Assembly: GCF_035984655.1 (NCBI RefSeq) | Contig: NZ_JAXCHT010000006.1 | Location: forward strand, 62,001 to 126,000 | Origin: Actimicrobium sp035984655 | GTDB lineage: Bacteria; Pseudomonadota; Gammaproteobacteria; Burkholderiales; Burkholderiaceae_D | Length of the DNA stretch: 64,000 nucleotides | Direction: 5' to 3' | In this document: positions 16,700 to 25,230 of the stretch, piece after piece | Position numbering within the stretch: position 1 is the stretch's first letter | How the letters are laid out: each line of letters begins with the position of its first letter | Translations under genes and position numbers: made by a program | The notes under the pieces: model-generated | Seen by the model: only the letters and a program-made list of their open reading frames with translations | What the model was told of the DNA's origin: nothing | Databases searched by the model: none

Positions 16700-18382
16700 C
16701 TACATGTTCGGATAACCAGGCCCGCCGCCGCCCTCCGGTGTCACCCAGACGATGTTCTGGGTCGGGTCCTTGATGTCACAGGTTTTGCAATGCACGCAGT
16801 TCTGGGCATTGATCTGCAGGCGATCCGCGCCGGTGTCGGTCTTGACATATTCATACACGCCGGCCGGGCAGTAGCGCGCTTCCGGACCGGCATACTTGGC
16901 CAGATTGACATGGACCGGGATGGTCGGGTCTTTCAGCGTCAGATGGATCGGCTGATCTTCGGCGTGGTTGGTGTTCGAAATGAAGACCGACGAGAGGCGA
17001 TCGAAGGTCAGTTTGCCATCCGGTTTCGGGTAGCTGATCGGGCTGTAGTCGGCGGCCGGCTGCAGGCATTCGTGATCGGCGTGGGTATGGCGCAAGGTCC
17101 ATGGCGCCTTGCCGCGGAAGACGATTTGATCGATGCCGAACATCAGCGTCCCGGTCAGCAGTCCCTTGCTCAGCCATGGCTTGAAATTGCGTGCGACATG
17201 CAATTCGGCATGCAGCCATGAGGCTTCGAAGGCGGCCGGGAACGCCACCAGCTCATCGGCCTGACGGCCATTGCCGAGGGCTTCAAAGGCGGCTTCGGCG
17301 GCCAGCATGCCGGTCTTCATCGCGGCGTGGCTGCCCTTGATGCGCGGTGCGTTCAGGAAGCCGGCGTCGCAGCCAATGAGCACGCCGCCCGGAAAGGTCA
17401 GCTTCGGCAGCGATTGCAAGCCGCCGGCGGTAATGGCGCGCGCACCGTACGAAATGCGCTTGCCGCCTTCCAGGAACTTGCGGATTTCAGGATGGGTTTT
17501 GTAACGCTGGAATTCTTCGTACGGCGACAGGTAGGGATTGGCGTAGCCGAGGCCGACCACGTAACCGACTGCGACCTGATTGTTTTCGAGATGGTACAAG
17601 AACGAGCCGCCATAGGTGCTGCGATCGAGCGGCCAGCCGGCGGTGTGGACTACCAGGCCAGGCTTGTGCATTTTCGGATCGATTTCCCACAATTCCTTGA
17701 TGCCGATCGCGTAGGTCTGTGGATCCTTGCCCTTGTTGAGCATGAATTTTTCCATCAGCTGCTTGCCCAGATGGCCACGCGCGCCTTCGGCAAAGAAGGT
17801 GTATTTCGCATGCAGTTCCATGCCCAGTGCAAACGCCGCGGTCGGTTCGCCATGACGGTTGACGCCCATGTTGCCGGTGGCGATGCCCTTGACCGAACCG
17901 TCATCGTTGAACAGGATTTCAGCGGCTGCAAAGCCGGGGAAAATATCGACTCCGGCGGCTTCGGCCTGCTGTCCGAGCCAGCGCACCACGTTGGCCAGCG
18001 AGACCACATAATTGCCGTGATTGTTGAAGCACGATGGCAGCATCCAGCCCGGCGTGCGCAGGGCCTTGGTCTCGCCCAGAAACAGGAACCGGTCCTCGGA
18101 CACGGGGGTGTTCAGCGGCGCGCCGAGTTCCTTCCAGTTCGGGAACAATTCGTTCATGGCGATCGGGTCCATCACCGCGCCGGACAGGATGTGCGCACCG
18201 AGTTCGGCGCCTTTTTCCAGCACGCAGACCGAGACCTCGCTGCCTTTTGCCACAGCCAGCTGCTTGAGGCGGATCGCTGCCGACAAACCGGCCGGGCCAC
18301 CACCAACAATGACGACGTCGTATTCCATCGCTTCACGGGGGCCGTATTGCTCGAGCAGGGCTTGGTTCTGGGTATGCGGCAT
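16700..18382 (-). CDS. Electron-transfer flavoprotein:ubiquinone oxidoreductase
   Basis: This 560-residue monotopic membrane enzyme (EtfQO/ETF dehydrogenase) passes electrons from ETF, reduced by acyl-CoA and amino-acid dehydrogenases, to ubiquinone. The N-terminal FAD motif VGGGPAGLSAA covers residues 26-36. The [4Fe-4S] ligands are C505, C529, C532 and C535 near the C-terminus (CVHCKTC). The length is normal for the family. An AAGGTGA ribosome site lies about eight bases before the ATG. It heads a two-gene unit with the MFS gene and is divergent from the SDR gene. The ETF subunits are not in the window. Confidence 0.96.
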   Translation of the reverse strand: MPHTQNQALLEQYGPREAMEYDVVIVGGGPAGLSAAIRLKQLAVAKGSEVSVCVLEKGAELGAHILSGAVMDPIAMNELFPNWKELGAPLNTPVSEDRFLFLGETKALRTPGWMLPSCFNNHGNYVVSLANVVRWLGQQAEAAGVDIFPGFAAAEILFNDDGSVKGIATGNMGVNRHGEPTAAFALGMELHAKYTFFAEGARGHLGKQLMEKFMLNKGKDPQTYAIGIKELWEIDPKMHKPGLVVHTAGWPLDRSTYGGSFLYHLENNQVAVGYVVGLGYANPYLSPYEEFQRYKTHPEIRKFLEGGKRISYGARAITAGGLQSLPKLTFPGGVLIGCDAGFLNAPRIKGSHAAMKTGMLAAEAAFEALGNGRQADELVAFPAAFEASWLHAELHVARNFKPWLSKGLLTGTLMFGIDQIVFRGKAPWTLRHTHADHECLQPAADYSPISYPKPDGKLTFDRLSSVFISNTNHAEDQPIHLTLKDPTIPVHVNLAKYAGPEARYCPAGVYEYVKTDTGADRLQINAQNCVHCKTCDIKDPTQNIVWVTPEGGGGPGYPNM

Positions 18383-18526
18383 GGTCTCACCTTGTAATAA
18401 TTATCGAACGAACGTGCGAATTGTCTGGCATTTTGCCCGAGAATGCTAGGGGCGGTACTCTAATCGGTCAGCATTCATGTAATCATGTCCGCTCGTTTAC
18501 CAGACATCGCACAAAGGGAGAATTCC

Positions 18527-19303
18527 GTGGGCATTGAAGTCAATTTTGAAGGAAAGATCGCGCTGATCACCGGCGCCTCCAGCGGGCTCGGCGCGCGTTT
18601 TGCCAAAGTCCTGGCGCAAGCCGGCGCGCAGGTAGTGCTGGCCTCGCGCCGCATTGATCGTCTCAAGGAATTGCGTGCCGAAATCGAAGCAGAAGGCGGT
18701 GCGGCACACGTCGTCGCGCTCGACGTGACCGACTACGCCAGCATCAAATCGGCCATCGCACATGCCGAAACCGAAGCCGGGCCGATCGATATCCTGGTCA
18801 ATAATTCGGGCGTCTCGACCACCCAGCGGCTCATTGACGCGACACCGGAAGACTACGCCTACGTGATGGACACCAACCAGCGCGGCGCCTTCTTTGTCGC
18901 GCAGGAAGCGGCGAAACGGATGATCGCGCGCGCCAAGGGTGATCCGAAACTGCAGCACCGCATCATCAACATTGCCTCGGTCGCCGGCCTGCGCGTGTTG
19001 CCGCAGATTGGTCTGTATTGCATGAGCAAGGCGGCAGTCGTGCACATGACCAAATCGATGGCGATCGAGTGGGGCCGCTACGGCATCAACGTCAATGCAA
19101 TCTGCCCGGGTTATATCAGCACCGAAATCAATGAAGAGCATTTTCGCGGCGAACACGGCCAGCAATTGCTCAACACGCTGCCGCGCAAGCGCGTCGGCAA
19201 GCCGCAGGACCTCGATGGCCTGCTGCTGTTGCTGGCGTCGGAAGAATCGCACTTCATCAACGGCGCGATCATGACGGCCGACGATGGCATGAGTGCGATG
19301 TAA
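18527..19303 (+). CDS. SDR family oxidoreductase
   Basis: This 258-residue short-chain dehydrogenase/reductase has the NAD(P)-binding TGASSGLG motif at residues 15-22, NNSG in the middle, and the catalytic YxxxK as YCMSK near residue 163. I chose the GTG at 18527 because an AGGGAG ribosome site lies six bases upstream. An ATG 42 bases earlier extends the frame but has no such site. The substrate is not evident. The stop overlaps the thioesterase ATG (TAATG), which suggests a two-gene operon acting on an acyl-CoA or hydroxyacyl-CoA. Confidence 0.87.
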   Translation: MGIEVNFEGKIALITGASSGLGARFAKVLAQAGAQVVLASRRIDRLKELRAEIEAEGGAAHVVALDVTDYASIKSAIAHAETEAGPIDILVNNSGVSTTQRLIDATPEDYAYVMDTNQRGAFFVAQEAAKRMIARAKGDPKLQHRIINIASVAGLRVLPQIGLYCMSKAAVVHMTKSMAIEWGRYGINVNAICPGYISTEINEEHFRGEHGQQLLNTLPRKRVGKPQDLDGLLLLLASEESHFINGAIMTADDGMSAM

Positions 19304-19740
19304 TGGAACGCACGCTGGTCCACACCACCCGCATGCCGATTCGCTGGGGTGACATGGATGCCATGGGCCATGTGAACAATACGGTCTATTTCCGCTTCTT
19401 CGAGCAGGCGCGCATTGAATGGTTTGCTGCCATTGATTGCGTGCCGAGTCCGGCGGCCGGAACCGGCGCGGTGATCATCAACGCGCACTGCACGTTTTTG
19501 CGCCAGCTGAAATTCCCCGGCGACATCGAAGTCACGACCTTTGTCGCTCCGCTGGGGCGTTCCAGCTTTGAGACCTACCATGAAATCCGGCGCGTCGACA
19601 TGCCGGAGGTGCTGGTCGCCGAGGGTGGTGCGAAGATTGTCTGGACCGACTACCGGCTGGAGAAGTCGATCGTCATCCCGGACGCCATTCGGCTGCGCAT
19701 CCTGCGGCCACCAGATGGCGTTGGCAACCACCAGGCGTAA
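19303..19740 (+). CDS. Acyl-CoA thioesterase, 4HBT (YbgC/FadM-like) family
   Basis: This 145-residue single hotdog-fold protein carries the 4-hydroxybenzoyl-CoA thioesterase signature DMDAMGHVNNTVYFRFFEQAR (about residues 12-32), including the catalytic Asp. It is expected to hydrolyse acyl-CoA thioesters in the cytoplasm. It overlaps the SDR gene by one base. It converges on the beta-helix lipoprotein gene with only about 15 bases between the stops, and no terminator is visible there. Confidence 0.9.
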   Translation: MERTLVHTTRMPIRWGDMDAMGHVNNTVYFRFFEQARIEWFAAIDCVPSPAAGTGAVIINAHCTFLRQLKFPGDIEVTTFVAPLGRSSFETYHEIRRVDMPEVLVAEGGAKIVWTDYRLEKSIVIPDAIRLRILRPPDGVGNHQA

Positions 19741-19755
19741 GGCCTAGCGCTGCCG

Positions 19756-21540
19756 TTACTGGTGCTGCAAGGCGCCAAGGTCGATCGTCAAGCCACGCAA
19801 CCACGCGACAAAATCCGTCGTCACCAGCGCCTTCACCGCCGCCGTCAGGGAGCCCGAGCCAATCGCCGGGCTGTTGGCGCTTAGATGGAAGTCGACGCCG
19901 TTGCTGACGAAGCGCGGATCGCCGACGACCGGACTGCTGTCGAAGGCGGTGCTGCCGGCGCCATTGAACCAGAGGTTGCGTGTGATCGTGCCGGCGCTGC
20001 CGGGCAGACCGGTTGAGCCGGAGTTGTACGGCGTGCCGCCGGCGACATAGAAAATATTGTTTTCGATATCCACCGATCCGGCCGGCAAATTGCTGTCATT
20101 GGTGAGCGCGCCATAGCCGGTATTGCCGTTCTGGTTGGTGTTGAAGAAGGTGTTGTTGAAGACCTGCGTGCTGCCAAGAATGGTGCTGTTGAAGCGCAGC
20201 GCGGCGAACTGAACGTTATAGACAATGTTGTTCCACAACTTGATGTTGTTCCTGCTGCCATCGGCAATGTTGATGCCATGCTTGGACACATCATGAATCA
20301 GGTTGTGGTGCAGGTTGACGTTGTTGGCGACCGTGGTGCCATTGCTGCCATCGACGTAGACCTGGAACCCGTTTCCGGAGCGAATGTTGTGGATGCTGTT
20401 CCAGGCAATCTCGTAGGAGCCATCGCCGTCGATATAGATGCCATGGCATTCGCCGCTGCTGCCCTGGATGTCGTGAATGTGGTTGCCGTACCAGACCGCG
20501 TTGTTGCCGTTGCCGGTGATGCCGGCCATGCGTGGCACACTGTTGCCGCTGGTCGGTGCTGTCGACGCGCTCAGATCGTTGTTGATGACGCGCCAGTTGT
20601 GGCCGAAGATCTCCTGGCTGATCGGGCCGTCGTAGCCCTCGCAGTCAATGCGCAGATTGCTGATCACGGCGCCCTGGCCGAGGCCCGGAAACGACTGGCC
20701 GTTGATGGCGGAGATGCAGCCGCCGGTCATGCCGTTGGCAAGCGTGCCGCGGATAAATGCATCTTCACCGGGATACCCCATTAGCGCGATCGCGCCAGTC
20801 CCGACTGCGCCGGTGGGCGCGGTGCCGGACTTGTCGCGAAAACGCATGAAGTAATTCTCGAAGCCAACGTCCGTCCAGGGTTTGGCATTGCCGTGACCGC
20901 GCATGACGATGATGTCGCCGGGGCGCACTGCGGACCATGCACCGCCGGTGTACAGGGCGGGAGTTTGCACGAAGCGATAGGGCTTGTTGATGTCGCCGGG
21001 GACTGCCGTGGCGTCGTTGCCTGCGACATTGTCGACATACAGCAGGCGTCCGGGATTTGGCGTGAACGTCACATCGGTGTTGGAGGTGGTGCCATTGACG
21101 ACGATCTTGATCGGCAACGCGACACCCTGAGTGGCACCGCCCAGTGCGCCGACCTGCACCGTGATCTGCTCGACACCGACGTCGCTGGCAACTTTGCTGG
21201 TCTGCGCCGGACGATAGCTGGCGACCTCGCTGGCGCCGACAAAGACCTTGGTGGTCGATCCCAGTCCGCCGCTGCCGAGATGCCGCCCGAAGATCGACAG
21301 GTAGGCGCCATTGTTGTTCTCGCCACCCGATGTCGGGCCGGAGACAATGTCCGTGTAAAGCACCACCGGCGTCGTGTTGGCCGTTGCCGCCACGTTGGTC
21401 TGGGGCAGGCCGGTATCGATCGTGACACCGACACTGCCGCCGCCGCAGCCCGCAACCAGCAACGCCGAACACAGTGCCAGCGCGGCGCCATGCGGAGTGC
21501 GCGGGTTGCCGGGAAAACGGATCCAGTGAGAAATTGTCAT
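19756..21540 (-). CDS. Lipoprotein with IPT/TIG-like domain and right-handed beta-helix
   Basis: This 594-residue protein starts with a signal peptide ending in a lipobox (LVAGC, lipidated C32), so it is probably an outer-membrane or surface lipoprotein. Residues of about 50-165 resemble an IPT/TIG immunoglobulin-like domain. The remainder is Asn/Gly-rich with repeated short strands (NNDLS, HNLIHDVSKHG, NNIVYNV), typical of parallel beta-helix proteins that bind or cleave polysaccharides. The enzymatic activity, if any, is unknown. The ATG at 21540 gives the clean signal peptide; an in-frame codon at 21579 is rejected. Confidence 0.82.
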   Translation of the reverse strand: MTISHWIRFPGNPRTPHGAALALCSALLVAGCGGGSVGVTIDTGLPQTNVAATANTTPVVLYTDIVSGPTSGGENNNGAYLSIFGRHLGSGGLGSTTKVFVGASEVASYRPAQTSKVASDVGVEQITVQVGALGGATQGVALPIKIVVNGTTSNTDVTFTPNPGRLLYVDNVAGNDATAVPGDINKPYRFVQTPALYTGGAWSAVRPGDIIVMRGHGNAKPWTDVGFENYFMRFRDKSGTAPTGAVGTGAIALMGYPGEDAFIRGTLANGMTGGCISAINGQSFPGLGQGAVISNLRIDCEGYDGPISQEIFGHNWRVINNDLSASTAPTSGNSVPRMAGITGNGNNAVWYGNHIHDIQGSSGECHGIYIDGDGSYEIAWNSIHNIRSGNGFQVYVDGSNGTTVANNVNLHHNLIHDVSKHGINIADGSRNNIKLWNNIVYNVQFAALRFNSTILGSTQVFNNTFFNTNQNGNTGYGALTNDSNLPAGSVDIENNIFYVAGGTPYNSGSTGLPGSAGTITRNLWFNGAGSTAFDSSPVVGDPRFVSNGVDFHLSANSPAIGSGSLTAAVKALVTTDFVAWLRGLTIDLGALQHQ

Positions 21541-21696
21541 TGGGCACCTGGAGAAGGAAATGGGATCGCGAAAGGCCAAGTCTGGGTCGGTGATGCTCGT
21601 TGCAACCGCAATCAGATTTCCGGATTTAACAATGGTTCAGCACGCAGGCAAATTTGGTCTCTTGCACGCCGCGCCGTTTTGTAGCGGTGCAAAGAA

Positions 21697-22260
21697 CTAC
21701 TGTTGCTGCACGCCAAGCAGCCGATGCACCAGTTCGCTGGAGGTGGCCGCCGAAAATTTCTTCATCAGCTTGGCGCGATGCATTTCCACCGTCCGCGGGC
21801 TCATGCCGATTTGCCGTGCAATCAGTTTGCTCGTTTTTCCTTCCACCAGCAATGCGGCAATTTCGCGCTCGCGCGGGGTCAGTTGTGCGGTCACCGGGCG
21901 TTTCGCGCTCAGGTCGTCGAAGGTCCAGATGCCGGCCGCGTGCGGGTCGTCGCCGACCAGCCCGGAGCCGCTCACGTGGCACCAGAACAGTTCGCCATTG
22001 GCGCGCTTCATGATGCGTTCGTCGGAATAGCAGCCATTGACGTTCATGATTGGAACAATGCGGGCGCCGGTGCGCTCGAATTCATCGGAGCTGGGATAGA
22101 GCATTAAAAAGGATTGGCCGGCCAATTGTTCGGTGGTGCAGCCGAACATGGCAGCCAGGGCCCGGTTGGCAGAACGAATGATGCGTCGCTCGGAAATGCA
22201 CATGCCAACGGGTGCATGCTGAAAGAGAAGCTCGTAATCGATCGTCTGTATCTCGCTCAT
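21697..22260 (-). CDS. PAS domain-LuxR-type HTH transcription regulator
   Basis: This 187-residue protein has an N-terminal PAS domain (about residues 5-115, with FQHAPVGMCI and YPSSDEFERTG) and a C-terminal LuxR/FixJ-type helix-turn-helix (about 122-187). The HTH reads LTPREREIAALLVEGKTSK, then ARQIGMSPRTVEMH. There is no receiver domain, so it probably senses a ligand or redox state through PAS. It is divergent from the CoA-transferase pair across 129 bases, which suggests but does not prove control of those genes. The downstream gene on the same strand is the beta-helix lipoprotein. Confidence 0.88.
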   Translation of the reverse strand: MSEIQTIDYELLFQHAPVGMCISERRIIRSANRALAAMFGCTTEQLAGQSFLMLYPSSDEFERTGARIVPIMNVNGCYSDERIMKRANGELFWCHVSGSGLVGDDPHAAGIWTFDDLSAKRPVTAQLTPREREIAALLVEGKTSKLIARQIGMSPRTVEMHRAKLMKKFSAATSSELVHRLLGVQQQ

Positions 22261-22389
22261 CGTCTCGTGGTATTTTGCTAAAACGTTAAAGTATTTCTAC
22301 GGTATTGTGCGTGGCGTGCCTGCGCAATATGCTGGTCAACCTGCAAGATTTGCTGCAGTGGTTCGCCCCGATAACTGAAAAGGCCTGGT

Positions 22390-23088
22390 ATGAAAAAACT
22401 GTATCCCGACGCCGCTAGCGCGCTCGCCGACATCGTTAAGGACGGACAAACCATCGCCGTTGGCGGTTTCGGATTGTGCGGCATCCCTGAAATGCTGATC
22501 GCGGCGCTGCGTGATTCCGGCGTCGGCAACCTGACCGCCATTTCCAACAACGCCGGCGTCGATGGTTTCGGCCTCGGTCAATTACTTGCCACGCGTCAAA
22601 TCAAGAAGATGATCGCATCATATGTGGGCGAGAACAAGGAATTCGAACGTCAATACCTGGCCGGTGAACTGCAGCTGGAATTCACGCCGCAGGGCACGCT
22701 GGCTGAAAAGCTGCGGGCCGGCGGTGCCGGCATTCCGGCCTTCTTTACCAAGACCGGCGTTGGCACCATCGTCGCCGATGGCAAGGAAGTGCGCGAGTTC
22801 GATGGCGAGCAGTATGTGATGGAGCGATCACTGGTGGCCGATGTGGCGCTGGTGAAGGCATGGAAGGCCGATCGCGCCGGCAATCTGGTGTATCGCAAGA
22901 CCGCGCGCAACTTCAATCCGAACGTGGCGATGGCCGGAAAGATCACCGTCGTCGAGGTCGAAGAGCTGGTTGAAATCGGTGAGATCGATCCCGACCAGGT
23001 CCACACGCCAAGCATCTTTGTGCATCGCATCGTGGTCAACGCCAAGCCCGAAAAACGGATCGAACAACGCACGGTACGTGCACAGTAA
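22390..23088 (+). CDS. scoA: 3-oxoacid (succinyl-CoA) CoA-transferase subunit A
   Basis: This 232-residue subunit belongs to class I CoA-transferases, which activate acetoacetate with CoA taken from succinyl-CoA. The CoA-binding motif GGFGLCGIPE lies near residues 25-34, and the C-terminal half matches the SCOT alpha subunit. An AAGG ribosome site precedes the ATG. Subunit B follows after 13 bases. The distinction from 3-oxoadipate CoA-transferase (PcaI) rests on overall resemblance and is not certain. Confidence 0.9.
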   Translation: MKKLYPDAASALADIVKDGQTIAVGGFGLCGIPEMLIAALRDSGVGNLTAISNNAGVDGFGLGQLLATRQIKKMIASYVGENKEFERQYLAGELQLEFTPQGTLAEKLRAGGAGIPAFFTKTGVGTIVADGKEVREFDGEQYVMERSLVADVALVKAWKADRAGNLVYRKTARNFNPNVAMAGKITVVEVEELVEIGEIDPDQVHTPSIFVHRIVVNAKPEKRIEQRTVRAQ

Positions 23089-23101
23089 GCGGAGAACGAA
23101 C

Positions 23102-23755
23102 ATGGCATGGACTCGTGAAGAAATGGCGGCGCGCGCTGCGCAGGAATTGCAGGACGGCTTTTACGTTAACCTCGGCATTGGCTTGCCGACGATGGTGGCG
23201 AACTACGTGCCGAAAGAGATTGAAGTGTTTCTGCAATCCGAGAACGGCTTGCTCGGCATTGGCCCGTTTCCGACTGAAGCCGAGGTCGATGCGGATCTGA
23301 TCAATGCTGGCAAGCAGACCGTCACGGCGCTGCCGGGGGCGTCGTATTTCAGTTCGGCCGATTCATTCGGCATGATCCGCGGCGGCAAGATCAATCTGGC
23401 GATCCTGGGGGCGATGCAGGTTTCCGAAACCGGCGATCTGGCCAACTGGATGATTCCCGGGAAAATGGTCAAGGGCATGGGCGGTGCAATGGATCTGGTC
23501 GCCGGCGTCAAGCGCGTGGTGCTGTTGATGGAACACGTCGCCAGGGCCAAGGATGGCAGCACCACGCAAAAGATCCTGAAGAAGTGCGATCTGCCGCTGA
23601 CCGGTGTTGGCGTGGTCGACCGCATCATTACCGATCTGTGCGTCATTGATGTCACGGTGGATGGCTTGAAGCTCATCGAACTGGCGCCGGGTGTGACGGT
23701 GGCCGAGGTCGTCGAACGCACTGGCGCGCCGCTCGATGTGCGGGCAGTAGCGTAA
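23102..23755 (+). CDS. scoB: 3-oxoacid (succinyl-CoA) CoA-transferase subunit B
   Basis: This 217-residue subunit supplies the catalytic glutamate of the class I CoA-transferase. The active-site segment SENGLLGIGPFP is intact near residues 43-54. The frame is open further upstream, but the ATG at 23102 with a GGAG-like site gives the family start MAWTREEMAARAAQEL. An intrinsic terminator lies 11 bases after the stop, closing this two-gene operon. Confidence 0.92.
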   Translation: MAWTREEMAARAAQELQDGFYVNLGIGLPTMVANYVPKEIEVFLQSENGLLGIGPFPTEAEVDADLINAGKQTVTALPGASYFSSADSFGMIRGGKINLAILGAMQVSETGDLANWMIPGKMVKGMGGAMDLVAGVKRVVLLMEHVARAKDGSTTQKILKKCDLPLTGVGVVDRIITDLCVIDVTVDGLKLIELAPGVTVAEVVERTGAPLDVRAVA

Positions 23756-23765
23756 CCAGCCCGGC

Positions 23766-23795
23766 AAAAAAAGCCCGCGCAAGCGGGTTTTTTTA
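23766..23795 (+). terminator. Intrinsic terminator after scoAB
   Basis: An A run leads into CCCGC-GCAA-GCGGG, a GC stem with a GNRA-type loop, followed by seven T. A/T pairs extend the stem. The run of A before it means it could also work on the other strand. Confidence 0.88.
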
Positions 23796-23987
23796 TGTCT
23801 CGGCGCGTCGTCTTTAGCGCCGCATGCGCCTTGTCTCCGGCGTCATGTGCAGCGCGATGCCAGCCATGGACGGCGAACGCCTGCAGCAATTTCCGTCGCT
23901 TGCGGCGCGGTAATGTAATTTGCGTTTTGGCGGCGCTGGCCCCCGCTGCCCGGTAAAATAGGGCACCTAACTACTGGTGAGCCGCCC

Positions 23988-24860
23988 ATGTCCGCAGTTG
24001 CAAACAAGTCCGTTCAATGCCTGTCACCCACCGGCCTGCACCGGATGGCCTACAAGGAGTGGGGCGATCCGGCCAACCGCCGCGTGCTGGTTTGCGTACA
24101 TGGCGTCACGCGCGTGTCCGACGATTTTGACGATCTGGCTGCGGCCCTGAGTGATGTCTATCGTGTGGTGTGCCCGGACGTGGTCGGCCGGGGCCGCTCG
24201 GGACGGCTGTTGAATCCGCAGAATTACGCCTTGCCACAGTACGTGGCCGACATGGTCACGCTGCTGGCGCGCGTCGACGCCGAATCAGTCGACTGGTTCG
24301 GCACCTCGATGGGTGCGCTGATCGGGATTGGCCTGGCGTCGTTGCCGGACAATCCGGTGCGCAAGATGATCGTCAATGACATTGGTCCGGCACTGAACTG
24401 GACTGCGCTGGAACGCATCGGCGGTTACATCGGCGAGGACTTGCGCTTTGCCACCTTCGACGAGGCGCTGGCCTACATCAAGGCGATCTCGCTGGGTTTC
24501 GGGCCGCATACCGATGCCCAGTGGCTAAAGATCGCACGCGACGTGCTGCGGCAGAACGCCGACGGCCAGTGGGTGCGGCATTACGATCTCGCGCTGGCGC
24601 TGCCATTCAAGAGTGCCACCGAGGAATCGACACTGCAGGGCGAAGCGTTGCTGTGGCAGGCATGGGATGCGATTCGTTGCGATACGCTGCTGGTGCGCGG
24701 CGCGCAATCCGATCTGCTGACGCCGGACACGGCGCGCCAGATGACGCAACGTGGACCGAAGGCGCGACTGGTCGAATTGCCCGGCATCGGCCATGCACCG
24801 ACCTTCGTCCAGCCCGACCAGATTGCGCTGGCGCGCGACTTCCTGCTTGGCACAGGGTAG
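23988..24860 (+). CDS. Alpha/beta-fold hydrolase
   Basis: This 290-residue alpha/beta hydrolase has the oxyanion strand VCVHGVTR, the nucleophile elbow GTSMG, and a late GIGHAP that supplies the His. The substrate cannot be read from the sequence; esterase or C-C hydrolase are the usual possibilities. TAAAAT at 23954-23959 is a plausible -10 about 30 bases before the ATG. The RidA-family gene starts six bases after the stop, so the two are likely co-transcribed, with relA next. Confidence 0.85.
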   Translation: MSAVANKSVQCLSPTGLHRMAYKEWGDPANRRVLVCVHGVTRVSDDFDDLAAALSDVYRVVCPDVVGRGRSGRLLNPQNYALPQYVADMVTLLARVDAESVDWFGTSMGALIGIGLASLPDNPVRKMIVNDIGPALNWTALERIGGYIGEDLRFATFDEALAYIKAISLGFGPHTDAQWLKIARDVLRQNADGQWVRHYDLALALPFKSATEESTLQGEALLWQAWDAIRCDTLLVRGAQSDLLTPDTARQMTQRGPKARLVELPGIGHAPTFVQPDQIALARDFLLGTG

Positions 24861-24865
24861 CCATC

Positions 24866-25216
24866 ATGAACATTGAACGCTTGCATGTCGGCCCGACCTT
24901 ATCCGAGGTGGCGATTTACCAGGGCACGGTCTGGCTGGCCGGACAGGTTGCCGATGATGCGTCGCAGGACATCGGCGGCCAGACCGCCCAGGTGCTGGCG
25001 CATGTCGACCGCCTCTTGAACGATGCCGGCAGCGATCGCGGCCGCATCCTGATGTGTCAGATTTTTTTGGCCGACCTGGCCGACTTTCCGGCCATGAACC
25101 AGGTGTGGAATGCGTGGGTAACACCCGGACAAACGCCGCCGCGCGCGACGGTGCAGGCAGCACTGGCCAATCCGGACTGGTTAATTGAAATGGTCGTCAC
25201 CGCAGCACGAAAATAG
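24866..25216 (+). CDS. RidA (YjgF/UK114) family protein
   Basis: This 116-residue protein of the RidA family belongs to a group whose best-known members deaminate reactive enamine/imine intermediates. The conserved Arg is present in PPRATVQ near residue 95, as needed for that activity in RidA proper. It resembles the RidA-like subfamily often placed beside hydrolases. A longer upstream frame exists, but the ATG at 24866 gives the correct start. relA begins 15 bases after the stop. Confidence 0.88.
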   Translation: MNIERLHVGPTLSEVAIYQGTVWLAGQVADDASQDIGGQTAQVLAHVDRLLNDAGSDRGRILMCQIFLADLADFPAMNQVWNAWVTPGQTPPRATVQAALANPDWLIEMVVTAARK

Positions 25217-25230
25217 GGCAGTCAAGTTCG

